Shown here: positions 11,330 to 20,687 of the stretch, piece by piece
Layout of the letters: every line of letters begins with the position of its first letter
Position numbering within the stretch: position 1 is the first letter of the stretch
From: Bradyrhizobium sp. ISRA430
GTDB taxonomy: Bacteria; Pseudomonadota; Alphaproteobacteria; Rhizobiales; Xanthobacteraceae
Length of the DNA: 64,000 bases
Assembly (NCBI RefSeq): GCF_029909975.1
Contig: NZ_CP094516.1
Coordinates: forward strand, 7,914,501 to 7,978,500
Direction of reading: 5' to 3'
Position numbers and translations under genes: made by a program
The notes under the pieces: model-generated
What the model was told of the DNA's origin: nothing
What the model saw: only the letters and a program-made list of their open reading frames with translations
The model's database searches: none

Positions 11330-11790
11330 TGAACGAAGGGCAGGTCGGCGAGAGTCAGGTGGACGCGATGCAGGTCGTGATGATCGGCCTCGGCGAGGAG
11401 AAGTTCGCGCTCGACGCGGGCCTCGTGCGCGAGATCATCGATCCCGTGCCGGCAACCAAGGTCGCCGGCGCACGGTCCTTCGTTCCGAGCGTGATCAACG
11501 TGCGCGGCAACGTCATTCCGCTGGCTGACCTGCGCATCCGCTTCGGCATGCCGCAGACCGACGCATCCGCAGACACGCGCATCGTCGTCGTCGAGATCCA
11601 GATCGACAACGAGCCGGTGTTGGTCGGCGTGACCGCGGACAAGGTCTACGAGGTCACGGAGATCTCGCAGACCGATGTGCAGCAGACGCCGCGCGTCGGG
11701 ATGCACTGGAAGCCGGAATTCATCCGCTTCATCACCAAATGGCGTGAAGAGTTCGTCATCGTTCCGAACATGGAACGCATCTTGAATTGA
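11329..11790 (+). CDS. cheW: CheW coupling protein (first copy)
   Basis: A 153-residue CheW. The double SH3-like fold is visible in MIGLGEEKFALDAGLVREIIDP and the strongly conserved VINVRGNVIPLADLRIRFGM. It couples receptors to CheA. ATG 11329 overlaps the cheA stop by one base; a GTG three bases earlier is possible but less likely. A second, different CheW lies between the two receptor genes. Confidence 0.93.
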   Translation: MNEGQVGESQVDAMQVVMIGLGEEKFALDAGLVREIIDPVPATKVAGARSFVPSVINVRGNVIPLADLRIRFGMPQTDASADTRIVVVEIQIDNEPVLVGVTADKVYEVTEISQTDVQQTPRVGMHWKPEFIRFITKWREEFVIVPNMERILN

Positions 11791-11829
11791 AACGAGGTCT
11801 CGGGGGCGAGACCGGGGTAGGGGCTGAAG

Positions 11830-13530
11830 ATGAGATTTACGGTCAAGGCAAAGCTTGCCAGTGCATTCGGTCTGGTCATAGTCCTGTCCATGATCGCCGG
11901 CGGCGTCGCCTACATGAAGCTCGCCGACATGATGGCGACCGCCGACAGCATGGTTCTGCGCGCAACCCGGATGGAGAAGGCGACGCAGATCGAAAAGGAC
12001 ATTCTGCTTCAGCTTCGCGCGGAGAAGAACTCGATTCTCGGAACGGAGGCCCAAGCCGAACAGTTTGCGGCCGATGCAGCCAAGCTTCGTGAGCAAGCGA
12101 CGAAGACCAAGGATGAAGTCTACGCGCTGGCGAGCGAAGCCGGCAGGAAGCTGCTCGACAGCTTTGCGGTAGCATATGCCAAGATGAATGCGTACCAGGA
12201 AGAGACGATCCGGCTGGCGAAGACCGACAAGGTGAATGCTACGGAACGCTCGATGGGTGATGGTCGCAAAGTCGTCGCGGATGCGATGGAAACCATGGGC
12301 GCCTATGTCACCAACACGAAAAAGCAGATGGCCGAGCAGGCCGCTCAGTCCAAGGAAGAGGGACACCAGGCGCAGTTCATGCTGATGACGCTCCTTGGCG
12401 TATCGCTGATGGTTGCGATCGCCGCGGCCTTGTGGATTTCGATCTCGATCAGCCGTTCGCTCGGCCGGGCGGTCGGCCTTGCCGGTGCGGTGGCCAATGG
12501 AGATCTCAGCCAGACCATTCCCTCCGCCAGCAACGATGAGATCGGCGACCTCGTCAGGTCCCTCAACGTGATGGTCGAGAAGCTCCGGCAGATCGTCGCG
12601 GAGGCCCTCACGGCCGCGCAGAACGTCTCGGCCGGCAGCCAGGAGCTTTCGGCGAGCGCCGAGCAGCTTTCGCAGGGCGCGACCGAGCAGGCCTCGTCGG
12701 CGGAGGAGGCGTCGTCCTCGATGGAGGAGATGGCTTCGAACGTGAAACAGAACGCCGACAACGCCAACCAGACCGAGAAGATCGCGGCGCAATCGGCCAA
12801 GGACGCCGAAGCCAGCGGCGTCGCCGTCGGTCGCGCCGTCGAGGCGATGCAGACCATTGCCGAGAAGATCACCATCGTACAGGAGATCGCGCGGCAGACC
12901 GACCTGCTCGCCCTCAACGCGGCGGTCGAGGCCGCGCGCGCCGGCGAGCACGGCAAGGGCTTTGCAGTGGTCGCGTCCGAGGTGCGCAAGCTCGCCGAGC
13001 GCAGCCAGGCAGCCGCGGCGGATATCGGCACGCTTTCGACAGAGAGCGTCAAGGTTGCACAGGAAGCCGGCAGCATGCTCGCCAAGCTCGTGCCCGACAT
13101 CAAGAAGACCGCCGAGCTGGTGCAGGAGATCACCGCGGCCTGCCGCGAGCAGGACGTCGGCTCGGCCCAGATCAACCAGGCGATCCAGCAGCTCGACAAG
13201 GTCGGCCAGCAGAACGCCAGCGCGTCCGAACAAGTGTCCTCGACCTCGGAGGAGCTCGCCTCGCAGGCCGAGCAGCTTCAGTCGACCATCTCGTTCTTCC
13301 GGATCGAGCACGCCACGCGCAAGGAGAATGCCGCGGTCGCGCCGATCGACCGTGCCGTCAGCCAGCTCCGGGCCAAGGCGGCGCACATGGCGGCGGCCGA
13401 TCAAGGCAAGAAGAAGCCTGCGCCCGCGCGCCAGCCGGCGCGTGCATTGAAGGCCGCCAGTGGCGGTGGCGGCTTCGCCTTCGACATGGATGATCGCGAG
13501 GACGATCGCGACGCCGAGTTTCAACGCTGA
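11830..13530 (+). CDS. Methyl-accepting chemotaxis protein, single-HAMP type
   Basis: A 566-residue inner-membrane receptor: TM1 (residues ~9-29), a periplasmic four-helix-bundle-type sensor (~30-185), TM2 (~187-207), one HAMP unit (~208-250) and the signalling domain. Its tip reads [37 protein letters not shown]. The C-terminal tail is Gly-rich and acidic, ending [10 protein letters not shown], and is nearly identical in the second receptor. Compared with that paralogue it lacks 39 residues after the Met codon at 12571, which removes a second HAMP-like unit. The signalling domain is almost identical to the paralogue at the nucleotide level. The ligand is unknown. Confidence 0.94.
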   Translation: MRFTVKAKLASAFGLVIVLSMIAGGVAYMKLADMMATADSMVLRATRMEKATQIEKDILLQLRAEKNSILGTEAQAEQFAADAAKLREQATKTKDEVYALASEAGRKLLDSFAVAYAKMNAYQEETIRLAKTDKVNATERSMGDGRKVVADAMETMGAYVTNTKKQMAEQAAQSKEEGHQAQFMLMTLLGVSLMVAIAAALWISISISRSLGRAVGLAGAVANGDLSQTIPSASNDEIGDLVRSLNVMVEKLRQIVAEALTAAQNVSAGSQELSASAEQLSQGATEQASSAEEASSSMEEMASNVKQNADNANQTEKIAAQSAKDAEASGVAVGRAVEAMQTIAEKITIVQEIARQTDLLALNAAVEAARAGEHGKGFAVVASEVRKLAERSQAAAADIGTLSTESVKVAQEAGSMLAKLVPDIKKTAELVQEITAACREQDVGSAQINQAIQQLDKVGQQNASASEQVSSTSEELASQAEQLQSTISFFRIEHATRKENAAVAPIDRAVSQLRAKAAHMAAADQGKKKPAPARQPARALKAASGGGGFAFDMDDREDDRDAEFQR

Positions 13531-13536
13531 TCGACC

Positions 13537-13557
13537 GGTCCGGCCTCGCGCCGGACC
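13537..13557 (+). other. Stem-loop after the first receptor gene
   Basis: An 8-bp GC-rich stem (GGTCCGGC/GCCGGACC) with a 5-base loop starts six bases after the receptor stop codon. No T-run follows, so it is not a textbook terminator. It may instead protect or process the mRNA, or terminate partially. Confidence 0.5.
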
Positions 13558-13587
13558 GCGCTCATTCCCAAACCTTTGGACCGCATC

Positions 13588-14076
13588 ATGGCCGCAACCT
13601 CGCAATATCTGACGCTCGGGCTCGCCGGTGAGACGTTCGGCATCAGCATCCGCAACGTCCGCGAGATTCTCGACATGCGGCCGATCTCGCGTCTGCCGCA
13701 CGCACCAAACTTCCTGCTCGGCATGATCGACGTGCGTGGCAGCGGCTATCCGATCGTGGACCTCAGGACCAAGCTGGGTTTACCGAATGTCACAGCGACT
13801 GAAGCCACCCGCATCATCATCCTCGACGTGCCGATGAAGGATCGCCTGGTCGGCGTCGGATTCGTCGCCGATTGCGTCTTCGAGGTCACCGATATCGACG
13901 AGCAGGCCATCGAGCCGGTGCCCGAAGTGGGAGGCAAATGGCAGTCCGATTATGCGGCCGGCATCGGTCGCAAGGGAGAGAAGTTCGTCGTCATTTTCGA
14001 CCTCGCCAAGCTGATGGCCAACGACGAGATTCCGGAAGGACGCGATGCGGCCGCGGATGCGTCCCGCGCCGCCTGA
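13588..14076 (+). CDS. cheW: CheW coupling protein (second copy)
   Basis: A 162-residue CheW-like protein with the N-terminal strand QYLTLGLAGETFGISIRNVREILDM and the core motif MIDVRGSGYPIVDLRTKLGL. It is only moderately similar to the first CheW, mostly in that core. Placement between two receptors suggests each CheW may serve its own receptor or that both build one array. ATG 13588 is chosen over a TTG four codons upstream because it opens directly on the domain. The C-terminus is Ala-rich. Confidence 0.92.
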   Translation: MAATSQYLTLGLAGETFGISIRNVREILDMRPISRLPHAPNFLLGMIDVRGSGYPIVDLRTKLGLPNVTATEATRIIILDVPMKDRLVGVGFVADCVFEVTDIDEQAIEPVPEVGGKWQSDYAAGIGRKGEKFVVIFDLAKLMANDEIPEGRDAAADASRAA

Positions 14077-14136
14077 GTTTGCAAGAGTAAGCGTGGCAAG
14101 CGTACGCACCCCCAATTCGAACCAAATGAGATTGAC

Positions 14137-15945
14137 ATGAGATTCACCGTCAAAGCCAAGCTTGCGAGCGCCTTCGGCGTCGTCATCCTGCTTTCCATGA
14201 TCGCCGGCGCGGTCGGCTACGTGAAACTGTCGGACATGGTTGGAACCACTGAGGTTCTGGTTAACCGTGCGGGCCGCATGGAGAAGGCCGCGGAGCTCAA
14301 GGAAGGCGTTCTGTTTCTGGTGCGTGCCGAGAAGAACTCAATCCTCGCGGCGAGCGACGCGGAATACGACCAGTTCGTGGCCGACCTCGCCAAGAATCGC
14401 GAAGCGCTCACGAAGTCCAAGGACGAGATTTACGCCGCGGCCGCCGAAAGCGGCAAGAAACTGATGGAGAATTTCTCCGTGGCGTTCGGCAAACTGAACG
14501 CCTATCAGGACGAGACGGTCAGGCTTGCGAAGACCGACAAGCAGAAGGCCTTGGACCGCTCCATGCATGACGGCCGCAAGGTTGTCGCGGACGCGCTGGA
14601 GGCGGCCGACATCTACATCAAGAACGTCAAGAAGAACATGGCCGAGCAGGCCGAGCAGTCCAAGCAGGATGGCTCGCGGGCCGAGATGCTGCTGATGAGC
14701 CTGGTGATCGCCTCGCTGTTGATCGCCGCGGTCGCCGCAACCTGGATCGCGATGAACATCAGCCGCGCGTTGACGCAGGCCGTCGGTCTGGCCGACGCCG
14801 TTGCGGTCGGCGATCTCAGCCGCAAGATCGAATCGTCGAGCAATGACGAGATCGGCGATCTCATCAAGTCGCTGAATGCGATGACGGTGAACCTGAACGC
14901 CACCGCAGCAGTCGCCAACGAGATCGCACAGGGCAATCTCACGGTTGAAGCCAAGCCGCTGTCTGACAAGGACACGCTGGGCCTTGCGCTCGAGCGCATG
15001 GTGGAAAAGCTTCGGCAGATCGTTTCGGAGGCCCTCACGGCCGCGCAGAACGTCTCGGCCGGCAGCCAGGAGCTTTCCGCAAGCGCCGAACAGCTTTCGC
15101 AGGGCGCGACCGAGCAGGCCTCGTCGGCGGAGGAGGCGTCGTCCTCGATGGAGGAGATGGCCTCGAACGTGAAGCAGAACGCCGATAACGCCAATCAGAC
15201 CGAGAAGATCGCGGCGCAGTCGGCCAAGGACGCCGAAGCCAGCGGCGCTGCCGTGGGGCGCGCCGTCAGTGCGATGCAGACCATTGCCGAGAAGATCACC
15301 ATCGTACAGGAGATCGCGCGGCAGACCGACCTGCTCGCCCTCAACGCGGCGGTCGAGGCCGCGCGCGCGGGCGAGCACGGCAAGGGCTTTGCGGTGGTCG
15401 CGTCCGAGGTGCGCAAGCTCGCCGAGCGCAGCCAGGCGGCCGCCGCCGAGATCGGCACGCTCTCAGGCGAAACCGTCAAGGTGGCGCAGGAGGCGGGCGC
15501 CATGCTCGCCAAGCTCGTTCCGGACATCAAGAAGACCGCCGAACTCGTCGAGGAGATTACCGCGGCCTGCCGTGAGCAGGACGTCGGCTCGGCCCAGATC
15601 AACCAGGCGATCCAGCAGCTCGACAAGGTGGGCCAGCAGAACGCCAGCGCGTCCGAACAAGTGTCCTCGACCTCGGAGGAGCTCGCCTCGCAGGCCGAGC
15701 AGCTCCAGTCGACCATCGCCTATTTCCGCATCGATCACGCCGCGAACGGCCACGCGGCGGCGCCGATCGATCGGGCGGTCACTCAATTGCGCGCGAAGGC
15801 CGCTACCATGGCGGCCGCCGATCGGCCGGCCAAGAAGCCCCAGGCAAGGCCGGCGCGTGTCATGAAGACCGCCAATGGCGGTGGCGGCTTCGCCTTCGAC
15901 ATGAATGACGGCGAGGACGACCGCGACGCCGAGTTTCAGCGCTAG
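14137..15945 (+). CDS. Methyl-accepting chemotaxis protein, double-HAMP type
   Basis: A 602-residue paralogue of the receptor at 11830. It shares the N-terminus [14 protein letters not shown], a four-helix-bundle periplasmic domain (~30-185) that has diverged, TM2 (~187-207), the HAMP unit and the signalling domain. It has an extra 39-residue segment (14884-15000) forming a second HAMP-like unit ([20 protein letters not shown]). From the end of that segment to the tail, DNA and protein are near-identical to the other receptor. The tail again ends [10 protein letters not shown]. The ligand is unknown. Confidence 0.94.
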   Translation: MRFTVKAKLASAFGVVILLSMIAGAVGYVKLSDMVGTTEVLVNRAGRMEKAAELKEGVLFLVRAEKNSILAASDAEYDQFVADLAKNREALTKSKDEIYAAAAESGKKLMENFSVAFGKLNAYQDETVRLAKTDKQKALDRSMHDGRKVVADALEAADIYIKNVKKNMAEQAEQSKQDGSRAEMLLMSLVIASLLIAAVAATWIAMNISRALTQAVGLADAVAVGDLSRKIESSSNDEIGDLIKSLNAMTVNLNATAAVANEIAQGNLTVEAKPLSDKDTLGLALERMVEKLRQIVSEALTAAQNVSAGSQELSASAEQLSQGATEQASSAEEASSSMEEMASNVKQNADNANQTEKIAAQSAKDAEASGAAVGRAVSAMQTIAEKITIVQEIARQTDLLALNAAVEAARAGEHGKGFAVVASEVRKLAERSQAAAAEIGTLSGETVKVAQEAGAMLAKLVPDIKKTAELVEEITAACREQDVGSAQINQAIQQLDKVGQQNASASEQVSSTSEELASQAEQLQSTIAYFRIDHAANGHAAAPIDRAVTQLRAKAATMAAADRPAKKPQARPARVMKTANGGGGFAFDMNDGEDDRDAEFQR

Positions 15946-15954
15946 CATTTTCGA

Positions 15955-15985
15955 GGCCGGTCCTGCCGTCACGGGTGGACCGGCC
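15955..15985 (+). other. Stem-loop after the second receptor gene
   Basis: A 9-bp stem (GGCCGGTCC/GGACCGGCC) with a 13-base loop begins nine bases after the receptor stop. The flanking TCG/CGA extends the stem past a one-base bulge. The core GGTCC/GGACC resembles the hairpin after the first receptor gene. No T-run follows. Confidence 0.5.
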
Positions 15986-16081
15986 CGAGTTCAATGATTG
16001 CGCAGACGCGCAAGGTTTCGAGATGGCCCACATGGTCCGACATTCAGTGCAGGCGGCCATCGCGGGCCAAGGCAGGCGGGC

Positions 16082-16936
16082 ATGATGCCGGCCGTGCAGG
16101 ATACAGCCGTGCATCTGTCGGACCGCCACTTCCGGACGATCGCCGAGCTGATCGAAGGCCAGGTCGGCATCAAGCTGCCGCCCGGCAAACGGCTGATGCT
16201 GGAAGGGCGGTTGCACAAGCGCGTGCGCGCGCTGAACTATTCCGACCTGAACGAGTATGTCGACAATCTGTTCGAAACGGATAATTTCGATACCGAGCTC
16301 ACCCATCTCATCGATGTGGTGACCACCAACAAGACCGACTTCTTCCGCGAGCCGCAGCACTTCACCTTCATGAGGGAAGTTGCGATCCCGGCCCTGCTCA
16401 AATTGCACGGACGCAGGAACGCGAACCTAAAGATCTGGAGCTCGGCGTGCTCCACCGGCATGGAGGCCTATACGGCGGCGATGGTGCTGGACGACATGAC
16501 GCGGAGCGGATCGCGGTTTCAGTACCGCATCCTCGGCACTGACATCTCGACCGCCGTGCTGCGTCTCGCCAGGACCGCGATCTATGCCCGCGATGTGCTC
16601 GCCCCGGTGCCGGAGCAATTCGTGAAGAGGTACTTCCTGTCGTCGCGGGACAGGTCGCGCGGCGAAGTGCGGGTGGTGCCGGAATTGCGGCGCATGACGC
16701 ATTTCATGCGGATGAACCTGATGGATGCATCCTATCCGGTCGACCGCGATGTCGACATCATCTTCTGCCGCAACGTCCTGATCTATTTCGAACGCGAGAC
16801 CCAGCGCAAGGTGATCGAGCAGTTGCGCAGCCATTTGCGGCCCGGCGGCTATCTGCTGGTCGGGCATTCGGAATCGATGATTCACAGTGCCGTGCCTGGC
16901 CTGAAGCAGGTTCAGCCCACCATTTTCAAGGTCTAG
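16082..16936 (+). CDS. cheR: Chemotaxis receptor methyltransferase CheR
   Basis: A 284-residue S-adenosylmethionine-dependent glutamate methyltransferase acting on receptor signalling helices. The N-terminal helical domain ([22 protein letters not shown]) is followed by the catalytic domain, with [14 protein letters not shown] (near residue 80), the SAM-binding region [19 protein letters not shown] and the [12 protein letters not shown] motif. The start is ATG 16082 (or the adjacent ATG 16085), preceded by AGGCAGGCGGG. The frame is open 28 codons further upstream but that part is unlike CheR. CheB follows after 17 bases. Confidence 0.94.
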   Translation: MMPAVQDTAVHLSDRHFRTIAELIEGQVGIKLPPGKRLMLEGRLHKRVRALNYSDLNEYVDNLFETDNFDTELTHLIDVVTTNKTDFFREPQHFTFMREVAIPALLKLHGRRNANLKIWSSACSTGMEAYTAAMVLDDMTRSGSRFQYRILGTDISTAVLRLARTAIYARDVLAPVPEQFVKRYFLSSRDRSRGEVRVVPELRRMTHFMRMNLMDASYPVDRDVDIIFCRNVLIYFERETQRKVIEQLRSHLRPGGYLLVGHSESMIHSAVPGLKQVQPTIFKV

Positions 16937-16953
16937 CCGGAGCGCAACCCAAA

Positions 16954-18045
16954 ATGCCGAGGGAGAAGGTTCGCGTACTGATCGTGGACGATTCGGCGTC
17001 GGTGCGCCAAATCCTCCAGACAATCCTCAATGACGATCCCGACATCGAGGTGATGGGGACAGCCTCCGATCCGTTCGCCGCGGCGCGCCGCCTCCAGAAC
17101 GAGATTCCCGATGTCATCATCCTCGATATCGAAATGCCGCGGATGGACGGCATGACCTTCCTGCGCAAGATCATGGCGCAGCGTCCGATCCCGGTGATCA
17201 TCTGCTCCTCGCTTACCGAGGAGGGCTCGAACGTGATGTTCGAGGCGTTCGAGGCCGGAGCCGTCGACATCGTGCCGAAGCCGAAGATCGATACCCGGCA
17301 GGCGCTGCTCGAATGCTCGACGCGTCTTCGCGAGGCCGTCAAGTCGGCCGCCCGCGCGCGCGTGCGGCCGCGCGCGGAGCGGCGGATGATCGAGAAGAAG
17401 CTGACGGCCGACGCCATCATCCCGCCGCCGGTGCAGGGCCGGGTGCGGCCGACGACCGAGCGCATCGTCTGCATCGGTGCCTCGACCGGTGGAACGGAAG
17501 CCCTGAACGACGTGCTGGAGCTGCTCCCGCCGACTTGCCCGGGCATTCTCGTCGTCCAGCACATGCCGGCAGGCTTCACCGCGGCCTTTGCCAGGCGTCT
17601 CGACGGCGTCTGCCAGATCCGGGTCAAGGAGGCGGAGGACGGCGAACCCGTCTTGCCGGGCTGCGCCTATATCGCGCCCGGTGCCCGCCACATGCTGCTC
17701 CAGCGCATCGGCCTGCGCTACCAGATCGCGATCAAGGACGGCCCGCCGGTGTCGCGGCATCGTCCGTCGGTCGACGTGCTATTCCGCTCGGCGGCCCAGC
17801 ATGCCGGCGCCAATGCGCTCGGCGTCATCATGACCGGTATGGGCGACGACGGCGCGCGCGGGCTCCTGGAGATGCGCAGGCTCGGGGCTTCGACGCGCGC
17901 ACAGGATGAAGAGAGCTGCGTCGTGTTCGGCATGCCCAAGGAGGCCATCACCCGTGGCGGGGTCGAGAAGATCGTGTCACTGCATCAGATCCCGCGCGAA
18001 ATCATGCTCTGGTACCAGACCGGCCATGCCGCGGTGGCGGGTTGA
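16954..18045 (+). CDS. cheB: Chemotaxis methylesterase/deamidase CheB
   Basis: A 363-residue two-domain protein. The N-terminal receiver (residues 1-125) has [13 protein letters not shown] and the acceptor in [13 protein letters not shown]. The C-terminal esterase has its catalytic triad in [10 protein letters not shown] (Ser), QHMPAGFT (His) and MGDDGARGL (Asp). It removes methyl groups from receptors when phosphorylated by CheA. The linker (~125-165) is Arg/Pro-rich. The stop lies five bases before the ATG of the last gene of the operon. No cheD is present nearby. Confidence 0.95.
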   Translation: MPREKVRVLIVDDSASVRQILQTILNDDPDIEVMGTASDPFAAARRLQNEIPDVIILDIEMPRMDGMTFLRKIMAQRPIPVIICSSLTEEGSNVMFEAFEAGAVDIVPKPKIDTRQALLECSTRLREAVKSAARARVRPRAERRMIEKKLTADAIIPPPVQGRVRPTTERIVCIGASTGGTEALNDVLELLPPTCPGILVVQHMPAGFTAAFARRLDGVCQIRVKEAEDGEPVLPGCAYIAPGARHMLLQRIGLRYQIAIKDGPPVSRHRPSVDVLFRSAAQHAGANALGVIMTGMGDDGARGLLEMRRLGASTRAQDEESCVVFGMPKEAITRGGVEKIVSLHQIPREIMLWYQTGHAAVAG

Positions 18046-18050
18046 ACGCG

Positions 18051-19784
18051 ATGTCCGTAATCCCGGCCAACCCTCTCAGTGATGCGATCGCTGCGATCGA
18101 GGATGTCTCCTCACGCATCGAGGACGTCTTCGCCCGTGTCGGTCACCAGCTCGGACGCGGCCATATCATCTTCAAGGAGCTGAATCAGGGTCTCGCGACG
18201 CTGTCCGGGGAGCTGTCCGGATCCGCGATCGAGGGTGCGGCGACCGCGTTGCAGGAGATCGCCGCGCGGCTGAACGAGCTGGCGCAAGCGCTGCCCGCAG
18301 AGAGCGCCTTGCTCGCGACCATCGGCAAGAGCACCGCGGAGGCGTCTTCGCTGCTCAAGCCATTGTTCAAGCACATCCAGATGATCACGATCATCGCGCG
18401 CAGCGCGCGGATCGAGGCGGCTTCGCTCGACGGCGACCGCGAGGGCTTTCTCGCCTTCACGCAGGAAGCCTACGACCTCGGCAAGGCGGTGCAGCGCTCG
18501 ATCGAAGGCTGCGCGCGGGACCAGCAGCGCCTGTCGGATGCAGTTGCGACGGCATCCACCCGGCAGAGAGAGTTCGAGGGCGGCTACCGGGAGCAACTGA
18601 TGTCCGGAAGCGCCGAGCTCGCCTCGGCCTATTCCGGATTGCGCGACCAGCGCAGCAAAAGCGCTCATCTCGCCGAGCTCGCGGGCACCAGCACGAGGAA
18701 GATCGCCGAGGTGGTCGGCAGCTCGATCATTTCGCTTCAGGCCGGCGACAGCACGCGTCAGCGTCTGGAGCACGTCATCCATGGTTTGCGTCTGGCCTCG
18801 GGGCCGGAGCTGGCGCCGAGCCTCGTACCTGATGCGGAGGAGGTCGGCAGCGGCGCTCGCGCCGTCTGCCGTCTACAGGCGGCCCAGCTCAGGGATGCCC
18901 AGCGCGAGTTCGGTGGCGACATCGGCCAGATCGTTCGCACGCTGTCGGCCATCCTGAATGATGCGGGCGATATCGTCGGACGCGGCCGGGCGCTGTTCGG
19001 CGCGGAGGATGACGGCTCGTCCTCCTTTCTGGCGCGCATCAAGCACACGCTCGCGCAGGCCTCGACCTTAATCGCCACCTGCGAGAATGCCGGCCGCTCG
19101 GTTGATGAAGCGCTGGCAATCGTCGAGGACACGCTGGCCAAGTTCCGCCAGGCGATCGCCGGGCTCGCCGAGGCCACAGTCGACATCACCCTGATCGGCA
19201 TGAACGCCGGCCTCAAGGCCAGCCATCTCGGCAGCAGAGGCAGCGCCTTCGTCGTCATCGCCAACGAACTGAAAGCGACCGCCGACCAGGTCGCGGCGGG
19301 CGCAACTCGCTTAAGACCCGTGCTCGATAGCATCGAGCAATCGGCCAACAATCTCAGGGACCTTCGCGTTAAGGGCGATCCCGGGCAACTCGCCGAGCTC
19401 GAGCCGCAGATCCTCCAGGCGCTGCGCGAGGTGGAGACCGGCAACGAGCGGCTAGGCAAGCTGATGAACCGGCTGGTCGATGAAGGTGCCGAGTTCGAAG
19501 GCCTGATGAATTCGGCGAAGGATTTGATGCGCACGCTCGGCGAGGCCTCTGCGGCCTTGCCGGCGATCGCCTCGCGCCTCGAGACGGCGAGCGCGGTCGC
19601 AGGGAGGCCGACGCTACAGGCGGGTGACGAGACGGTGCTCGACGATCTCTTCGCCCGCTACACGATGGAGCGCGAGCGCGACGTTCATCGCGAATTCCTG
19701 CAAGGGCTTGGGCTCTCGTCGATTGCCGCCGCGCCTCGGCTCGGGACCGCCGACACTGCAGATGACGGGATAGAATTGTTTTGA
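18051..19784 (+). CDS. Soluble coiled-coil protein with two degenerate receptor-tip motifs
   Basis: A 577-residue protein without signal peptide or membrane segment, almost entirely helical. Two segments resemble worn-down chemoreceptor tips. One near residue 110 is IQMITIIARSARIEAASL followed by EGFLAFTQEAYDLG. The other near residue 385 is ITLIGMNAGLKASHLGSRGS followed by AFVVIANELKATA. Each keeps the I..IGMNA/IEAA...GF..V..E spacing of a receptor hairpin but has lost the strict consensus. It closes the che operon (five bases after cheB), so it may bind the CheA/CheW array or be a soluble signalling input. ATG 18051 is used; a TTG at 18042 overlapping cheB is possible. The function is not established. 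Confidence 0.8.
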   Translation: MSVIPANPLSDAIAAIEDVSSRIEDVFARVGHQLGRGHIIFKELNQGLATLSGELSGSAIEGAATALQEIAARLNELAQALPAESALLATIGKSTAEASSLLKPLFKHIQMITIIARSARIEAASLDGDREGFLAFTQEAYDLGKAVQRSIEGCARDQQRLSDAVATASTRQREFEGGYREQLMSGSAELASAYSGLRDQRSKSAHLAELAGTSTRKIAEVVGSSIISLQAGDSTRQRLEHVIHGLRLASGPELAPSLVPDAEEVGSGARAVCRLQAAQLRDAQREFGGDIGQIVRTLSAILNDAGDIVGRGRALFGAEDDGSSSFLARIKHTLAQASTLIATCENAGRSVDEALAIVEDTLAKFRQAIAGLAEATVDITLIGMNAGLKASHLGSRGSAFVVIANELKATADQVAAGATRLRPVLDSIEQSANNLRDLRVKGDPGQLAELEPQILQALREVETGNERLGKLMNRLVDEGAEFEGLMNSAKDLMRTLGEASAALPAIASRLETASAVAGRPTLQAGDETVLDDLFARYTMERERDVHREFLQGLGLSSIAAAPRLGTADTADDGIELF

Positions 19785-19937
19785 TTTGGCCGCCTGCGAC
19801 ACCCGCGCGATGTCGCAAGCAATTTGACGCGTTCGGTTTGGGGAACGTTAACCGTCGCGCAACGGCCTTCGGATCAGTCATTGTCGCGCCCCAGAGTTGG
19901 TCGCAAATACCCGCTGATTTCACGGTGGATGTTGTTC

Positions 19938-20384
19938 ATGCTGAGAGAGGGCAAATACGCTGCCTGGTTCAGGACCCCGCTCGGCCAAGGTACCGGTATC
20001 GTGCATTTGGCCGAGGGGCGGATCTCGGGCAGCGACAGCTTCTTCACCTATGGCGGCTCGTACCACGTCGATGAGAATGGCTTCACGGCCGTCTTGACCA
20101 CGAGGCGGCATTCGAAAGGTCCGCCGACCGTGTTCGGGCCGGATGAAGTCGTGGTCAATCTGTCGGGCGTGTGCACGGGCGCGATGGCGACCTGCTCCGG
20201 AACGGCCAAGGAGGCGCCCGACGTGAAATTCGAGGCGACGCTGATCTACAGCCAGGAAGATACGCCGGTCACCGACGTGAAAGGCGCCGTCGTGAAGCTC
20301 AATTCCGACAAGCTGCCCAAGGGCCTCGATAGCCGATCGCGTTCGCGCCATCCCTCCATGTCCCCCAGGACTCCGGCGTCATAG
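19938..20384 (+). CDS. GrlR-family-like regulatory protein
   Basis: A 148-residue protein whose first ~110 residues (MLREGKYAAWFRTPLGQGTG, then EGRISGSDSFFTYGGSYHVDENGF) match the beta-barrel GrlR pattern of G.Y...F.T..G.G.G.......I.GGD..Y.Y.G.Y. GrlR represses type III secretion genes in enteropathogens; family members in other bacteria are uncharacterised. ATG 19938 is chosen because a GGTGG sits nine bases before it, whereas the upstream ATG 19929 would abut that sequence. The C-terminal 30 residues are low-complexity Ser/Arg/Pro. It lies 153 bases after the che operon. Confidence 0.65.
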   Translation: MLREGKYAAWFRTPLGQGTGIVHLAEGRISGSDSFFTYGGSYHVDENGFTAVLTTRRHSKGPPTVFGPDEVVVNLSGVCTGAMATCSGTAKEAPDVKFEATLIYSQEDTPVTDVKGAVVKLNSDKLPKGLDSRSRSRHPSMSPRTPAS

Positions 20385-20470
20385 CGAGGCTCGCTTGGTC
20401 TCGTGTTGACACCTGCACCTTTGCGGCTGCAGCGCGATGGAGGCCAGAGAGTGCGCGAGGCATCTGTCGC

Positions 20471-20687
20471 TTGATCGCCGCAAGAGCCGCCAAGCTGGAC
20501 GATGCGCTGACGATGAAATTCTTTTGCGACCACCCGCGAAGCCGATCCCGATCTCGACGGAGCGATCGCGGCATTGCGCGAGACGCATCGGCGGATGGCC
20601 GAGCCGTTGGCGCTGGAAGTGACATATGACAGGCGCAGTGTGGCCGAGTCTGTTGCTCCGCCAAGGTGGGCGTCCCGGACTGACTAG
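20471..20687 (+). pseudogene. Possible frameshifted remnant of a small gene
   Basis: One frame from about 20471 reads AARAAKLDDALTMKFFCDHP and then loses sense. The next frame continues with TREADPDLDGAIAALRETHRRMAEPLALEVTYD and on to a TAG at 20685-20687. Each half looks like real protein and together they suggest one short soluble protein broken by a frameshift near 20521-20540. No family is recognised. The end overlaps the convergent VanZ-like gene by a few bases. Confidence 0.25.

Noticed and set aside
13537..13557. Rho-independent terminator within the che operon
   Set aside because: A good stem is present but there is no T-run; listed only as a stem-loop.
10936..13701. A leftward open frame of 921 codons antisense to cheA, cheW and the first receptor
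   Set aside because: It is Arg/Asp/Gly/His-rich without domains, lacks a ribosome binding site and is an expected mirror of GC-rich codon bias in real genes on the other strand.
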